Assembly (NCBI GenBank): GCA_947444305.1
Contig: CANEZP010000002.1
Span: 186,001-250,000, forward strand
Length of the DNA stretch: 64,000 nt
Direction: 5' to 3'
DNA from: Pseudobdellovibrionaceae bacterium
GTDB lineage: Bacteria > Bdellovibrionota > Bdellovibrionia > Bdellovibrionales > UBA1609
Position numbers and translations under genes: made by a program. The notes under the pieces were generated by a model, which saw only the letters and a program-made list of their open reading frames with translations, made no database searches and was not told where the DNA came from. Positions 15,038 through 24,408 of this stretch are shown here, piece after piece. Each line of letters begins with the position of its first letter. Position 1 is the stretch's first letter.

Positions 15038-16057
15038 GTGAGGTCGATTCTGTTCCCGATTCGCTGGATGTACCAAGGTATCACCGGCGCCCGTAATTGG
15101 GCCTACGATCGCGGCGTGCTTAAACAACAAGTGGTGGCGAGCAAAGTAATTTCGATCGGAAATCTCACCGTCGGCGGCACGGGAAAAACTCCGGTGACCC
15201 TCGCGATCGTCGATTACATGAAGAAAAAAAAGTATTCGTGCGCGGTCATTAGCCGTGGCTACAAGCGCGAAGAAAAAGGCGTACTCGAAGTCGACGTTTC
15301 GCCGGGTGCCGGCCAGAAGTTCGGCGACGAGCCCGCGCTAATCAAACACACGCACCCCGAGATTCCCGTCGTCGTAGGTGAACGCCGGGTTTTGGCCGCG
15401 CAGTTCGTGCTCGAGAAACAATCCGTTGATTTTCTGATTTGCGACGATGCGTTTCAGCACCGCGCGCTTCATCGTGATCTTAATATTTTATTATTCGACG
15501 TGACCGAACCCGTTAAAAATTATCGCGTCATGCCGGTGGGCCTCGCCCGCGAGACGATGTTACCCGCGTTGCGCCGTTCGGATATCATCATCTTAACGAA
15601 GACCAACTTAGTCTCGGCCGAAGAACTTGATGAGCGCCGCCGTTGGCTTAAGGAAAAAACCGATAAGCCGTTGATCGAGGCCGAATGGGTTTTTAAAGGC
15701 TTTCGCTCGCACAGCGGTGAATTGCGGGAGACTTTGAAAGACTCCGGCCTTTTAGTCAGCGGCGTAGCCAAGCCGGAAACGATCGAAAGACTACTCGAAG
15801 GTAAAGTGAAGACCGTCAAACACCGGAAGTTCGGCGACCATCACCGTTACACGGATCTGGAGGTCGAGAATATTCTCGACGAATCTTCGGCCACGCAAGC
15901 CCGCTGGATCTTGACGACGGGCAAGGATGCAATGAAACTCTCGGCCTTTAACCGCCTCAAAGATCGCCTCTGGGTGATCGAACTCGGGCTCGAGTTAAAA
16001 GGCGATGTGAAAGCACTTTATGAAGCGATTGACGGGCTGGTTCGGACGCGCAACTAG
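15038..16057 (+). CDS. lpxK: Tetraacyldisaccharide 4'-kinase LpxK
   Basis: LpxK phosphorylates the 4' position of the lipid A precursor. The 339-residue protein has a membrane-associating N-terminus (FPIRWMYQGITGARNWAYDR), the P-loop ISIGNLTVGGTGKTPV and family motifs such as ISRGYKR, FGDEPALI and CDDAFQHRALHRDLNILL. GTG 15038 follows the lpxB stop directly. The 3' end overlaps the acyltransferase by 38 nt. A kinase here suggests that at least a precursor is 4'-phosphorylated. Confidence 0.95.
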   Translation: MRSILFPIRWMYQGITGARNWAYDRGVLKQQVVASKVISIGNLTVGGTGKTPVTLAIVDYMKKKKYSCAVISRGYKREEKGVLEVDVSPGAGQKFGDEPALIKHTHPEIPVVVGERRVLAAQFVLEKQSVDFLICDDAFQHRALHRDLNILLFDVTEPVKNYRVMPVGLARETMLPALRRSDIIILTKTNLVSAEELDERRRWLKEKTDKPLIEAEWVFKGFRSHSGELRETLKDSGLLVSGVAKPETIERLLEGKVKTVKHRKFGDHHRYTDLEVENILDESSATQARWILTTGKDAMKLSAFNRLKDRLWVIELGLELKGDVKALYEAIDGLVRTRN

Positions 16058-16880
16058 CTTTCTCCTATTTATTTCTCCCGCAATTGTTCGCCGTGGTTTG
16101 GCGAATTTTTTAGCCTTCCTGTGGTTTGACCTTTTTCGCATCCGGCGTGAAGTCGTGCTCGCGAATATCCATACCGCCTTTCCCGATTGGACCGAGGCGG
16201 AGCGCATTCGGGTAGGGCGCCGGTCGATGCGACATCAGGGTCTTAACTTCGTCGAGTACACCTTCCTGCCTTTCTTGAATCAGAAAAACGTAGACGAGCA
16301 TTTCGTGTTCCTTGGGCTCGATGTGTTCGACCGTGCGTTAAAAAAGGGGAAGGGCGTTTTATTACTGACGCTGCATTTAGGACACGGCGATCTGGCGACG
16401 GCCGCGCTCGCGATCAAAGGTTACCCCATGGTCCTCGTTTCGAAAGCCTTCAAGCTAAAGTGGCTGAACGATCTTTGGTTCGGCATGCGCGAAAAAGTCG
16501 GCGTTCGATTCGTGCCCGCACGCAACAGTTCGTACGCTCTGCTCAAAGCTTTGAAAAAAAATTCGGCGGTGATCATACCCCTCGACCAATTCACCGGGCC
16601 GCCCATCGGGGTGAGAACGACCTTCTTCGGTAAGGAAACCGGTACGGCCGCGGGGCTCGCCGTGATGAGTGAACGCTCGGGAGCGCCGGTCGTCTCGGTT
16701 TACAGTTACCGGATGGAAGACGGGCGGCACGCGGTACGCTTCGTTCGCGAAATGGAGCGCGAAGGAGCTACGGAGCGCGTCACGCAAAACTACAACGATG
16801 AGCTTGAGGGTTTCGTCAAAAAACATCCCGAGCAGTGGATGTGGCTGCACAAGCGTTGGAAAAGGTTTGTGGTCCAATAG
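16020..16880 (+). CDS. Lipid A late acyltransferase (LpxL/HtrB-like)
   Basis: This 286-residue membrane-anchored protein belongs to the LpxL/LpxM acyltransferases, which add secondary acyl chains to lipid A from acyl-ACP. It has an N-terminal hydrophobic segment, the HxxxxD catalytic motif (LTLHLGHGDLA), the later block IIPLDQFTGPP with FFGKETGTAAG, and the C-terminal EQWMWLHKRWK. It begins 38 nt inside lpxK, so the two are translationally coupled. Acyl-chain and position specificity cannot be read. Confidence 0.88.
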   Translation: MKRLTGWFGRATSFLLFISPAIVRRGLANFLAFLWFDLFRIRREVVLANIHTAFPDWTEAERIRVGRRSMRHQGLNFVEYTFLPFLNQKNVDEHFVFLGLDVFDRALKKGKGVLLLTLHLGHGDLATAALAIKGYPMVLVSKAFKLKWLNDLWFGMREKVGVRFVPARNSSYALLKALKKNSAVIIPLDQFTGPPIGVRTTFFGKETGTAAGLAVMSERSGAPVVSVYSYRMEDGRHAVRFVREMEREGATERVTQNYNDELEGFVKKHPEQWMWLHKRWKRFVVQ

Positions 16881-16901
16881 CCCGGTGTTAGTATCAACGT
16901 C

Positions 16902-17966
16902 ATGAGAGCTTGGCTTCGAACTACCCTTATAGTCGCGATCGTTTCCGTCACCGCTTCCTGCGCCGGTAAAATCCTGCAGGTTGATCGATCGGAAGAAACT
17001 TTGAAAACCGAAGAGTTCGATGCGCAACTCGATGTTAAAGAATCGAAGGGCGAAGCGCAACCGGTCGACGACATCAAAGTGATCGACGACAAAGCGGTCG
17101 TCGTGACAAAAACGGCTCCGGGAAAAGATAAGAAAAAAGAGAAAGCCACCAAAGACAAGAAAAAGCCCGCGGTGGATACCGCCGCTGAAAAGGTAAAAGT
17201 GAAAGGCCCGAGACAACCCGATATTGAAGACGCGACGGGCTTCGAAGGCCGGCGCCCGGTTAAAGATCCATTCCGTGTGGGTGAAAAAGTCACCTTTGAC
17301 GTTTCGTATTTCAAGGTCACCGCCGGTGAATTGAACATGGAAATCAAACCGATGGTGACGGTCAACGGCCGCAAAGCTTACCACTTCGAAGTGAACGGTA
17401 AGTCGACGCCCTTCTTCTCGAAAATGTACGCGATCGACGACAAGGTAACCACTTACCTCGACTACGAGGAATTGCGGCCGCTTTCGCTGCAGGTCTCGAT
17501 CAAAGAGTCGACTCAACTCGGCGAAACGCGCACGTTCTATGATTGGAAAACGAACAAAGCCAACTACTGGCAAAAAAAGATCGTCAAAGACAAAGGCGAG
17601 CGCAATAAAAAACTCGAATGGGATATTCTGCCGTATTCACAAAACGTGGTCAGCGTTGCGTGGTACTTGCGGGCCTTTGATTTAACGGTCGGTAAGAAGC
17701 ACGCGGTACGTATCGCCGACGAAGGTAAGAACATCGTATTTACCGGTGAAGTTTTGCGTAAAGAGAAACTCGAAACGCCCGCCGGTGTTCTCGATACCGT
17801 CGTGGTCACGCCCCGTATCACGGCCGACGGCGTCTTTAAGCCGATCGGTGAAGTTTTGATTTGGTTTACCGACGATGACCGCAAATTGCTCGTCAGGCTC
17901 GAATCGAAGATCAAGGTGGGTACCGTCGTGGCGAAGGTACGTACCATCGAGCGCGGAAAAGAGTAA
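16902..17966 (+). CDS. DUF3108 lipoprotein
   Basis: The 354-residue product has a lipoprotein signal (SVTASC at the cleavage site). A lysine- and glutamate-rich spacer to about residue 110 follows, then a DUF3108-type domain beginning PFRVGEKVTFDVSYFKVTAG. That domain forms beta strands with the typical AYHFEVNGKSTPFFSKMY and YDWKTNKANY blocks. DUF3108 proteins are exported and often sit near LPS genes; the function is not established. The charged spacer may let the domain reach across the periplasm. Confidence 0.82.
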   Translation: MRAWLRTTLIVAIVSVTASCAGKILQVDRSEETLKTEEFDAQLDVKESKGEAQPVDDIKVIDDKAVVVTKTAPGKDKKKEKATKDKKKPAVDTAAEKVKVKGPRQPDIEDATGFEGRRPVKDPFRVGEKVTFDVSYFKVTAGELNMEIKPMVTVNGRKAYHFEVNGKSTPFFSKMYAIDDKVTTYLDYEELRPLSLQVSIKESTQLGETRTFYDWKTNKANYWQKKIVKDKGERNKKLEWDILPYSQNVVSVAWYLRAFDLTVGKKHAVRIADEGKNIVFTGEVLRKEKLETPAGVLDTVVVTPRITADGVFKPIGEVLIWFTDDDRKLLVRLESKIKVGTVVAKVRTIERGKE

Positions 17967-18039
17967 ATTTCTCCAAGCCGCTCAAGGAAGACTTGCGCGG
18001 GTTGTCATGTTGCCTGCTTTACGGTATAAACGCTTATCT

Positions 18040-19251
18040 ATGTTCCAACTTCTATCCTTGAAATTCGTCCCCGTAACGGCGTTCGTTTTGCTGTGTTCGA
18101 TCTTCGGGTCGGTACCGGCTTCGGCGACGCGCGCCGAGTGCGAGAAAGCACTGCTCGCGGTGCAGGCGATTTTGGGAGAAGGCCCTAAAACGGAAATGTA
18201 CGACGATGAGGGACGGAGGCAAACCGAGCCTACCGTCACCGTCATTCGAAACTTCAAAGGCAAACACGGTGGCCGGCGATTAATCTTAGAAAAGGTGGGA
18301 GCGAGTTGGCTCTCAAACTACGCGACCGTCAGTTACGATCCGCAAGGCGATCCCCGTTGGTTTATCGAAGTAATGGGCACCGAGGCGGCCGAGTTCTTCG
18401 GTTTTAAAATTTTAAGCGATTACACCGTACAGGTTCCCGACGGAAAAGAGTTCAACGGTGCGCTCAAAAAGATCAATCGCTATCTCAAAAGTATCGGTAA
18501 AGAACAGATCGAGATCGGCTTTTACGTTACCGCCGATAATGAAAACACAAAAGTCGGTGAGTACGTTCGCGACTTCGGTTTCGCGAGCTTGTTACCGCTC
18601 GCCTTGAACGGCAATCATCTTATTCATGATCTTAGCTTTCACACCGGCGCGATCTTTTTGCCCGGTCACTTGATACGGTTAGCCTCTTACTTCGCGCGAT
18701 TTCTTGACGGTTACATTGGATTTCTTTCGGAGCGCTACGCCGATCATCCCGCAAAGCTCGCGGCCGTGAAGCACTTCGCGTTCCTCTTGCGCATAAACCA
18801 AACGGTACTCATCGACACCGGCACCGGTACGGTCAACCCCGGGATCGTTGCTTCGCTCCGCAAGCCCGGCAGTCACGATGCCCTCGAAATGCTTTTCGCG
18901 CCGATGGCCTTGCTGAGCGGTTCGGGAAAAAATGCGCGCGACTATTTCGAAGGAAAAATCTTAGCCCTTGAGCCGCGCGCTTTGAAACACATCGCCGAAT
19001 ATGACGGGTATAGCGACCCTAAGCGAACCGTGCAGGCCGCGGCCGATTTAAGTTTAGCGGAAATGTTATCGGCCCTCGATGATTTCAATAAGCCTGAGCA
19101 CATGCCGGGCGCGGACACTTTCGGCCGGACCTTCGTTCCGCCGACGCAAGAAGTGATGGAGTCTCTCTGTCGTGGAATCCAACTGCGCCGGCTGGTGATA
19201 CGGGACGCGGCGCTCTTTCTGCTGGCCGAAGGTCGCGAGGAAGTCCGGTAG
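18040..19251 (+). CDS. Exported protein of unknown function
   Basis: The 403-residue protein starts with a signal peptide (FVLLCSIFGSVPASATRAE). ATG 18040 places the signal at the N-terminus; ATG 18007 is an alternative, and the frame is open further upstream, inside the previous gene. The rest is mainly helical with central hydrophobic stretches (FASLLPLALNGNHLIHDLSF; SYFARFLDGYIGFLS). I recognise no domain. It lies between the DUF3108 lipoprotein and two LPS-type glycosyltransferases. Confidence 0.72.
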   Translation: MFQLLSLKFVPVTAFVLLCSIFGSVPASATRAECEKALLAVQAILGEGPKTEMYDDEGRRQTEPTVTVIRNFKGKHGGRRLILEKVGASWLSNYATVSYDPQGDPRWFIEVMGTEAAEFFGFKILSDYTVQVPDGKEFNGALKKINRYLKSIGKEQIEIGFYVTADNENTKVGEYVRDFGFASLLPLALNGNHLIHDLSFHTGAIFLPGHLIRLASYFARFLDGYIGFLSERYADHPAKLAAVKHFAFLLRINQTVLIDTGTGTVNPGIVASLRKPGSHDALEMLFAPMALLSGSGKNARDYFEGKILALEPRALKHIAEYDGYSDPKRTVQAAADLSLAEMLSALDDFNKPEHMPGADTFGRTFVPPTQEVMESLCRGIQLRRLVIRDAALFLLAEGREEVR

Positions 19252-19288
19252 GGCACCGTCCAACCTCCGCCAACGGTTATGATAGAGC

Positions 19289-20452
19289 ATGGCCGAAATT
19301 GGATGTCGCTTCTTCAATGGTTATAAACCCTGCGGTAAAAACACGTCGTGCGATCGCGCGGTTTGCGGATCTTACGCCTCGGTCGGCGAAAGGATCTTGA
19401 TCGTACACTTGGAGGCGCTCGGCGCGGTCTTGCGTTCGACCTCGCTCCTGCCAGCGATCAAAATAAAATACCCGCGCTCGCACATCACTTGGGTGACGAA
19501 AGCACCGGCGCAACACCTGCTCCGCGGTTTGCCCGTCGACCGCTTAATCACGGGCGATTATCATCAACTGGCGGCATTGAAGTTCGACGTCGCGTTCGTT
19601 ATCGATAAATCCTTAGAAGCGTCGGGGATCTTGGCGTTAACGCGCGCGAGTGAAGTTTATGGTTTTCGCGCCGACGACGTGTCGGGTGCGATTTTGCCGG
19701 CTAATCCGGAGGCTCGCGAGCTTTGGGATCTCGGATTGGACGATCATCGTAAATTCTTCGTTAATCAAAAGAGCGAGCAGCGTCTCGTGCACGAAGCGCT
19801 GAATCTCGGTGAATACATGCACGACGAATACCAGTGCGTTCTCAACGCCGACGAAAAAGAACTCGCGTCGGCACGGCGGCGGCAGTGGTCCCCGGAAGGG
19901 CACCCGATCATCGGAATTAACACCGGCTGCGCCGCCACTTTGCCCGCGAAAAAATTGAGCGTCGAAGGGCAGCGCGCTTTAATCGCGAAGATTCTGCAAG
20001 ATCCTGAATTGCGTGGCTCAACGATCGTCTTGCTCGGCGGCCCCGAAGATACCGAAAGGAACGCTAAGATCGCGGAAGGCTTACCGGTCCAATCTTCGCC
20101 GACGACGAAAGGTTTGCGCGACGGCTTGGCCAGCGTGGCGGCTTGTGACCTCGTGTTCTCGGGAGATTCGCTGGGGCTGCACATGGCCATCGCGATGAAA
20201 AAGTGGGCGGTGGCGTGGTTCGGTCCGACGTGCGCGCAAGAGATCGAACTTTACGGGCGCGGCGTAAAAATTTTGAGCGAAGCGCCGTGTTCCCCTTGCT
20301 GGAAGAGAGTTTGTGGGCAAAAAGTAATGTGCTACGATCAGGTCGATTTTAATCAAGTCTTGCTCGGTCTTAAAGAAGGACTTTTGTGGCTGTCGCTCAC
20401 CTCGTCTTCCAAACCGCATTCCCCGGAGATCTCTTCCTCTCCGTCCCTTTAA
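19289..20452 (+). CDS. Family 9 glycosyltransferase with N-terminal cysteine cluster
   Basis: The 387-residue protein is a GT9 (heptosyltransferase-like) enzyme: a GT-B fold with ILIVHLEALGAVLRSTSLL at the start of the catalytic part and SGDSLGLHMAIAMKKW in the donor-binding half. It carries an unusual N-terminal segment with four cysteines (GCRFFNGYKPCGKNTSCDRA, then VC). A second cluster sits near the C-terminus (CSPCWKRVCGQKVMC). Such clusters occur in a GT9 subgroup and may bind a metal. Its end overlaps the next GT9 gene by 67 nt. A role in LPS core synthesis is likely; the sugar is unknown. Confidence 0.83.
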   Translation: MAEIGCRFFNGYKPCGKNTSCDRAVCGSYASVGERILIVHLEALGAVLRSTSLLPAIKIKYPRSHITWVTKAPAQHLLRGLPVDRLITGDYHQLAALKFDVAFVIDKSLEASGILALTRASEVYGFRADDVSGAILPANPEARELWDLGLDDHRKFFVNQKSEQRLVHEALNLGEYMHDEYQCVLNADEKELASARRRQWSPEGHPIIGINTGCAATLPAKKLSVEGQRALIAKILQDPELRGSTIVLLGGPEDTERNAKIAEGLPVQSSPTTKGLRDGLASVAACDLVFSGDSLGLHMAIAMKKWAVAWFGPTCAQEIELYGRGVKILSEAPCSPCWKRVCGQKVMCYDQVDFNQVLLGLKEGLLWLSLTSSSKPHSPEISSSPSL

Positions 20453-21495
20453 TAAAGCGGATTAAAGAATGGGATCCCGACTCACGGTTGGTGTTGGCCT
20501 GCCGGCCCGGCCTCGGCGAGTTTTTTACCCAAGCGGGGCTCGCCGACGAAATCGTGATCATCAATAAAAAAGACAAAGAGCAAATGTCGGCGGCGATGAA
20601 GACCTTACGCTCTCGTGAGTGGGGCGTAGCGTTCGTGCCGCACGAAAGTATACGGACGGCTTTGTTAATGTCGCGTTTAAAGGCGAAGCATAAGGTGAGC
20701 TTCGCGCAGTGGTGGAACCGCCCCTTTTACGATAAGCGTGTCGAAAAGCCGATGCCTTATCCCGATTCTTTAAGACAACTCAGTTTACTAACGCCGTTTG
20801 ACTCGCGCCTAGCCGAGATGTTCGGGCAAGACGACGTGCAGGCCCTGCGCAATTCTAGCCAAAAAGAATTCGTCGACTTTCGCGGTCAGCATATTCCCGA
20901 ATGGGCTTCGATGAAGATCATGGGGTTGAAGCCCGACGGAAAAACGGTCTTCATCGCGCCGGGCAGCACTTGGAATACGAAGCGGTGGACGGCGCGCGGT
21001 TACAGCGAGCTCGCGCGCATGCTCATAGCGCAGGGTTTTTCGGTCACCTTGGTCGGGAGCCCCGCGGAACGTGCTCTCTGCGATGAGATCGAAGCGGCCG
21101 CGAAGAACTCGGCGCCGGCGCAAGGCGGGCGTGCCGACCAACATGACCACGGCGCGCGGATCACAAACCGCGCCGGTGAAACTTCGTTAGCGCAACTCGT
21201 GCAGTTGCTCCGCACGGGAATCGCGCTGATTACGAACGACAGCGGCTCGATGCACGCGGCCGCGATTTCAGGTCTGCCGACCGTCGCGATATTCGGGCCG
21301 ACCGTTTTAAGTTTAGGTTTCCGGCCATGGAACGAGCAATCGGTCGTCGTTCAGCGCGATATGGATTGCCGGCCGTGCGGTAAACACGGTCACCAACAAT
21401 GTCCGCTGGGCCATCACCACTGCATGGAAAAAATCGAAGCGCAGCAAGTGCTGCAGGCATTTCGAACTTTGCTCAAAACGCAACCGGCGGTTTAA
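20386..21495 (+). CDS. Heptosyltransferase (WaaF-like, GT9)
   Basis: The 369-residue protein has the WaaF/WaaC pattern: LVFQTAFPGDLFLSVPLI at the N-terminus, FIAPGSTWNTKRWTARGYSE, ITNDSGSMHAAAISGLP and VAIFGPTVLSLGFRPW. The C-terminal DCRPCGKHGHQQCPLGHHHC is typical of heptosyltransferase II. It should transfer heptose from ADP-heptose to the LPS inner core on the cytoplasmic face. GTG 20386 lies 67 nt inside the previous GT9 gene. Its stop overlaps by 4 nt the stop of the convergent pigment-cluster dehydratase. Confidence 0.85.
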   Translation: MAVAHLVFQTAFPGDLFLSVPLIKRIKEWDPDSRLVLACRPGLGEFFTQAGLADEIVIINKKDKEQMSAAMKTLRSREWGVAFVPHESIRTALLMSRLKAKHKVSFAQWWNRPFYDKRVEKPMPYPDSLRQLSLLTPFDSRLAEMFGQDDVQALRNSSQKEFVDFRGQHIPEWASMKIMGLKPDGKTVFIAPGSTWNTKRWTARGYSELARMLIAQGFSVTLVGSPAERALCDEIEAAAKNSAPAQGGRADQHDHGARITNRAGETSLAQLVQLLRTGIALITNDSGSMHAAAISGLPTVAIFGPTVLSLGFRPWNEQSVVVQRDMDCRPCGKHGHQQCPLGHHHCMEKIEAQQVLQAFRTLLKTQPAV

Positions 21496-21956
21496 GCTTC
21501 CGTCTCTTCCGAGAAAACTTTCATCCGGCATTCGCACAAAACCGTTTCGCCGTGGCTAACGCGGCCCTGAAACAAAATGATCGGGCCCATCGCGCGCGCG
21601 CCGGATAGGTGAATCTGCAACTCGTCGCCGGGCTTTAAATCTTTGAATAAATCTTTGCCGGCAAATTTCGCGTCGTTGAAGGACGCGAGGAAAGCGCGTT
21701 GCGGCGGCCGGCTAACCGGATTGCCGCTGAATTCGCGGTGGCAAATCGAGATGAAGCCGTAGGATTGCGCCACGAACTCAAGGCAGCTGGAAGGACGCAA
21801 CGAACCGTCGTCACGCATGTAGTGGGCGTCGGCTTTGAGCAAGACGGTCGTTTCACCGCCGGTCTCGGTAAAGGCACGGACTTGATCGACCCAGATCATA
21901 GGTGGACGGTGCGGGGCAAATTCCCAAATATCTTTTACGTCGACGACCTTGTTCAA
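21492..21956 (-). CDS. ApeP-like 3-hydroxyacyl-ACP dehydratase (aryl polyene type)
   Basis: The 154-residue hot-dog protein resembles the ApeP dehydratases of aryl polyene clusters: WEFAPHRPPMIWVDQV near the start, then SSCLEFVAQSYGFIS in the place of the FabZ catalytic helix. In the E. coli APE system ApeI and ApeP together remove water from the 3-hydroxy intermediates to leave conjugated double bonds. It is the last gene of a long minus-strand operon, starting with an ATGA overlap with the acyl-activating enzyme. Confidence 0.8.
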   Translation of the reverse strand: MNKVVDVKDIWEFAPHRPPMIWVDQVRAFTETGGETTVLLKADAHYMRDDGSLRPSSCLEFVAQSYGFISICHREFSGNPVSRPPQRAFLASFNDAKFAGKDLFKDLKPGDELQIHLSGARAMGPIILFQGRVSHGETVLCECRMKVFSEETEA

Positions 21957-23209
21957 AGCGCGGCCTCGATTTGAGATTTCGTCTTTGCGCGATCAAGCTT
22001 TGAACTTTCGTTCAGCGGAAATTCGTCGACGAATACGATTTTATCCGGTGCGAGTTTCAGCGCGAACTCCCGCATCAAAAGATCTTGCGCAAGGCCAAGG
22101 AACTCTTCGCGATCGCGTGGGCTGATGACGGCGAGGCCCAAGTCTTCGCCGAAACGATTGTCCCGCAGTGCGGTGGCGACGACCGAAGCGAGACCGTTGG
22201 CGTGAAAAACTTTTTCGATCGCTTCGAGCGAGAATTTCTGGCCGCCGCGATTCAACGTCAGATCTAATCGTCCCGCGAACGTCCAGCCGCCGGTTTGGTT
22301 AGCGGCGACGGCATCACGGACGACGACGGACGTAGGGTATTCGATAAGACCGTTTTGAATAATGGCCCGGCATAGCGATGCGCCCGAGATACTTACGCCT
22401 TCGGCGCTAACTTCCGCATCGATCGACGACAGCTTCGAGCCGATTTCATCATCGGTAAGCGGCGCTAAGCCCGGCGGCAGGTGAGAAATTCCGGGCGCGG
22501 CTTCGGTGCAACCGTAACCGATGCTCGGGGCTTCGATTTTAAGTACGTCTTGAACCGCGTGCCACAGGCTTCGGCTAACGCCGGCGCCACCGATGATGCA
22601 GGAATAGCTCGGCGCAATCGCGGACCCTTGCCGCACGAGTTCCGCCAAATCAAAAAAATGAGTCGGTGTTCCGAGCGTAATGAGGTTCGCAGGTTTAAGC
22701 GCAAGTCGTTCGTAGTGCGAAGCGCGACGGTATTTTCCGGCCGGCGTGTGCAGCGTCCAGCCGAACTCGTGCGCCGCTACGTAACCGAGGGTTAGACCGA
22801 ACGTATGGAAAGCTTGCGGATAGCAAAACACATGACCGATGCGCGATTTATCGAAAAGCCCGTAGATTCCGTCGAGTGCTGCGCGCACGTTTTCTTTTGA
22901 ATACAAAACCAGCCGGGGGAACGCGCTCATTGTGCCCGAAGTGAAAACACCGAGCACCGGTTTGAACGGTAATGAGGTTGGGCCTTGGTACGAAGAAGAA
23001 TGAACGCCGCACAGGTTCGGTAAAGCCGCGCGCTCGAACTCGCTCCAATGACCTCGTAGAATCAATTCATCGACCGGCAGCGCGCGCAAAAATGAAAAAT
23101 CTTTGAGCATCGGCGGGCAGAGCACCAATAAGTCTTCGCTATCCCAAGCATGAGCAACCAACCGAGCGGGTTCCTCGCCGTGATATCCTTTCCACAGCGT
23201 TAATTTCAT
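21953..23209 (-). CDS. AMP-binding acyl-activating enzyme (aryl-acid:ACP ligase candidate)
   Basis: The 418-residue adenylate-forming enzyme has the P-loop-like motif FTSGTMSAFPRLVLYSKE, an acyl-binding block ending GYGCTEAAPG and the hinge region WTFAGRLDLTLNRGGQKFS. The last lysine segment is LNESSKLDR. It is shorter than typical ligases (about 500-550). By context it should activate an aryl acid such as 4-coumarate and load it on an ACP, like ApeH. ATG 23209 gives the 4-nt overlap with the flavoprotein gene; the upstream in-frame start would add 13 residues. Confidence 0.8.
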   Translation of the reverse strand: MKLTLWKGYHGEEPARLVAHAWDSEDLLVLCPPMLKDFSFLRALPVDELILRGHWSEFERAALPNLCGVHSSSYQGPTSLPFKPVLGVFTSGTMSAFPRLVLYSKENVRAALDGIYGLFDKSRIGHVFCYPQAFHTFGLTLGYVAAHEFGWTLHTPAGKYRRASHYERLALKPANLITLGTPTHFFDLAELVRQGSAIAPSYSCIIGGAGVSRSLWHAVQDVLKIEAPSIGYGCTEAAPGISHLPPGLAPLTDDEIGSKLSSIDAEVSAEGVSISGASLCRAIIQNGLIEYPTSVVVRDAVAANQTGGWTFAGRLDLTLNRGGQKFSLEAIEKVFHANGLASVVATALRDNRFGEDLGLAVISPRDREEFLGLAQDLLMREFALKLAPDKIVFVDEFPLNESSKLDRAKTKSQIEAAL

Positions 23210-24408
23210 AAAACTTTCTTTTGAAAGAGGTAGTTGTTTTCGTTCCACACGTCGCCCGCGAGAGCGCTCGTGAAACCCTTAAGCATAAATTCGCGATTAA
23301 CCATCTTGTTCATCTTAGCGACAAATTTGCCTTCGTAAAAGAGCATGATCAAATTTTTAAACCGGCCCGCGCCGAGCCGCACCTTCGCCTCGTAAGCGGG
23401 TCCGAGGTCTTCTTCGGTCAACGACCGCTTGCCGTCGAAGGCCGCCAGTATTTTTTCCGCCGCGAAGGTTGAAGAAGATAACGACATGTGGACGCCCGAA
23501 GAAAAGACCGGATCCAGAAACACCGCCGCGTCGCCCGAACAAATCCACCTGTCACCGTAGAACTGCGTGCAGGTGTGCGAATAATTTCCGACCGAATGAA
23601 AATTGCCGACCTGAACGGCATCGGACATCATTTCACTGACCACCGCGCTTTTGAGTAAGCTGTCGCGTAAATATTTTTGCAGGTCCGGTGCGCCGGCAAA
23701 TTTTGCGCTGGCCACCACGCCGACGGAGGTGATTTCGCCTTTGAAAGGGATGATCCAGGTCCAGGAAGCGTCGGGCAGCAGGCCGACGGTGATATCGCCT
23801 TCTTGTTTTCCTTCGCGGCGTTTAACGCCGCGGTAGTGCGCGAAGACGGCGACGTTATTGAGATCGGCGTTTACGTTTCGCATCTTCAAACGCTTACCGA
23901 TGAATGAATCGCGGCCGGTGACGTCCATCAAATAGTCGGCTTCGAAGCGGTGCTTGTCGGTCTGAAGTTTTACGCCGTCGACCGAAAAATCGAGTTCTAA
24001 TACTTTTTCGGGCTGGTAAATATCGGCCCCGGCCGCTTTCGCAAAGGCGAGCAAATCTTTGTCGAACTCGGCGCGCGGAACCTCGAAGGCGGTCGGGATG
24101 TCGGGATTAAGGCCGTCTTCGAAGCCAAAATAAACTTGATCGTCGCTCTGGTAATCGATGAAGCGTGCGCCGTATTTGGTAATGTATTTGCCGGAATTAA
24201 GAACATCGTAAAAACCGGTCTTCTTAAGCAACGGCATCGATGCGGGCAGCAGCGATTCACCGATGTGAAAACGCGGGTATTCCTCCATCTCGATCACCGC
24301 CACGCGTTTGCCGGCCTGGGCGAGGAGGGTTGCCGCGTGGCTGCCGCCCGGGCCGCCGCCGATGATCGCCACGTCGTATTTTAGAATTTCGCCCATATTT
24401 TCACTCAT
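23206..24408 (-). CDS. FAD-dependent halogenase-like monooxygenase
   Basis: The 400-residue flavoprotein has the dinucleotide motif VAIIGGGPGGSHAATLLA, the family block PRFHIGESLLPASMPLLKK and WTWIIPF, which satisfies the WxWxIP signature of flavin-dependent halogenases. Lys78 (ITKYGA) sits where halogenases acting on carrier-bound substrates have their catalytic lysine, judged by eye. It lies between the ammonia lyase and the ligase with 4-nt overlaps on both sides. A likely role is halogenating or oxidising the aromatic head group; chlorinated flexirubins are known. Geranylgeranyl-reductase-type or hydroxylase activity remains possible. Confidence 0.78.
   Translation of the reverse strand: MSENMGEILKYDVAIIGGGPGGSHAATLLAQAGKRVAVIEMEEYPRFHIGESLLPASMPLLKKTGFYDVLNSGKYITKYGARFIDYQSDDQVYFGFEDGLNPDIPTAFEVPRAEFDKDLLAFAKAAGADIYQPEKVLELDFSVDGVKLQTDKHRFEADYLMDVTGRDSFIGKRLKMRNVNADLNNVAVFAHYRGVKRREGKQEGDITVGLLPDASWTWIIPFKGEITSVGVVASAKFAGAPDLQKYLRDSLLKSAVVSEMMSDAVQVGNFHSVGNYSHTCTQFYGDRWICSGDAAVFLDPVFSSGVHMSLSSSTFAAEKILAAFDGKRSLTEEDLGPAYEAKVRLGAGRFKNLIMLFYEGKFVAKMNKMVNREFMLKGFTSALAGDVWNENNYLFQKKVL

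Noticed and set aside
16455-17573. Long minus-strand frame (372 codons) opposite the acyltransferase and DUF3108 genes
   Set aside because: Both plus-strand genes have clear domains; the antisense protein is rich in Phe, Arg and His, as expected of a shadow frame.
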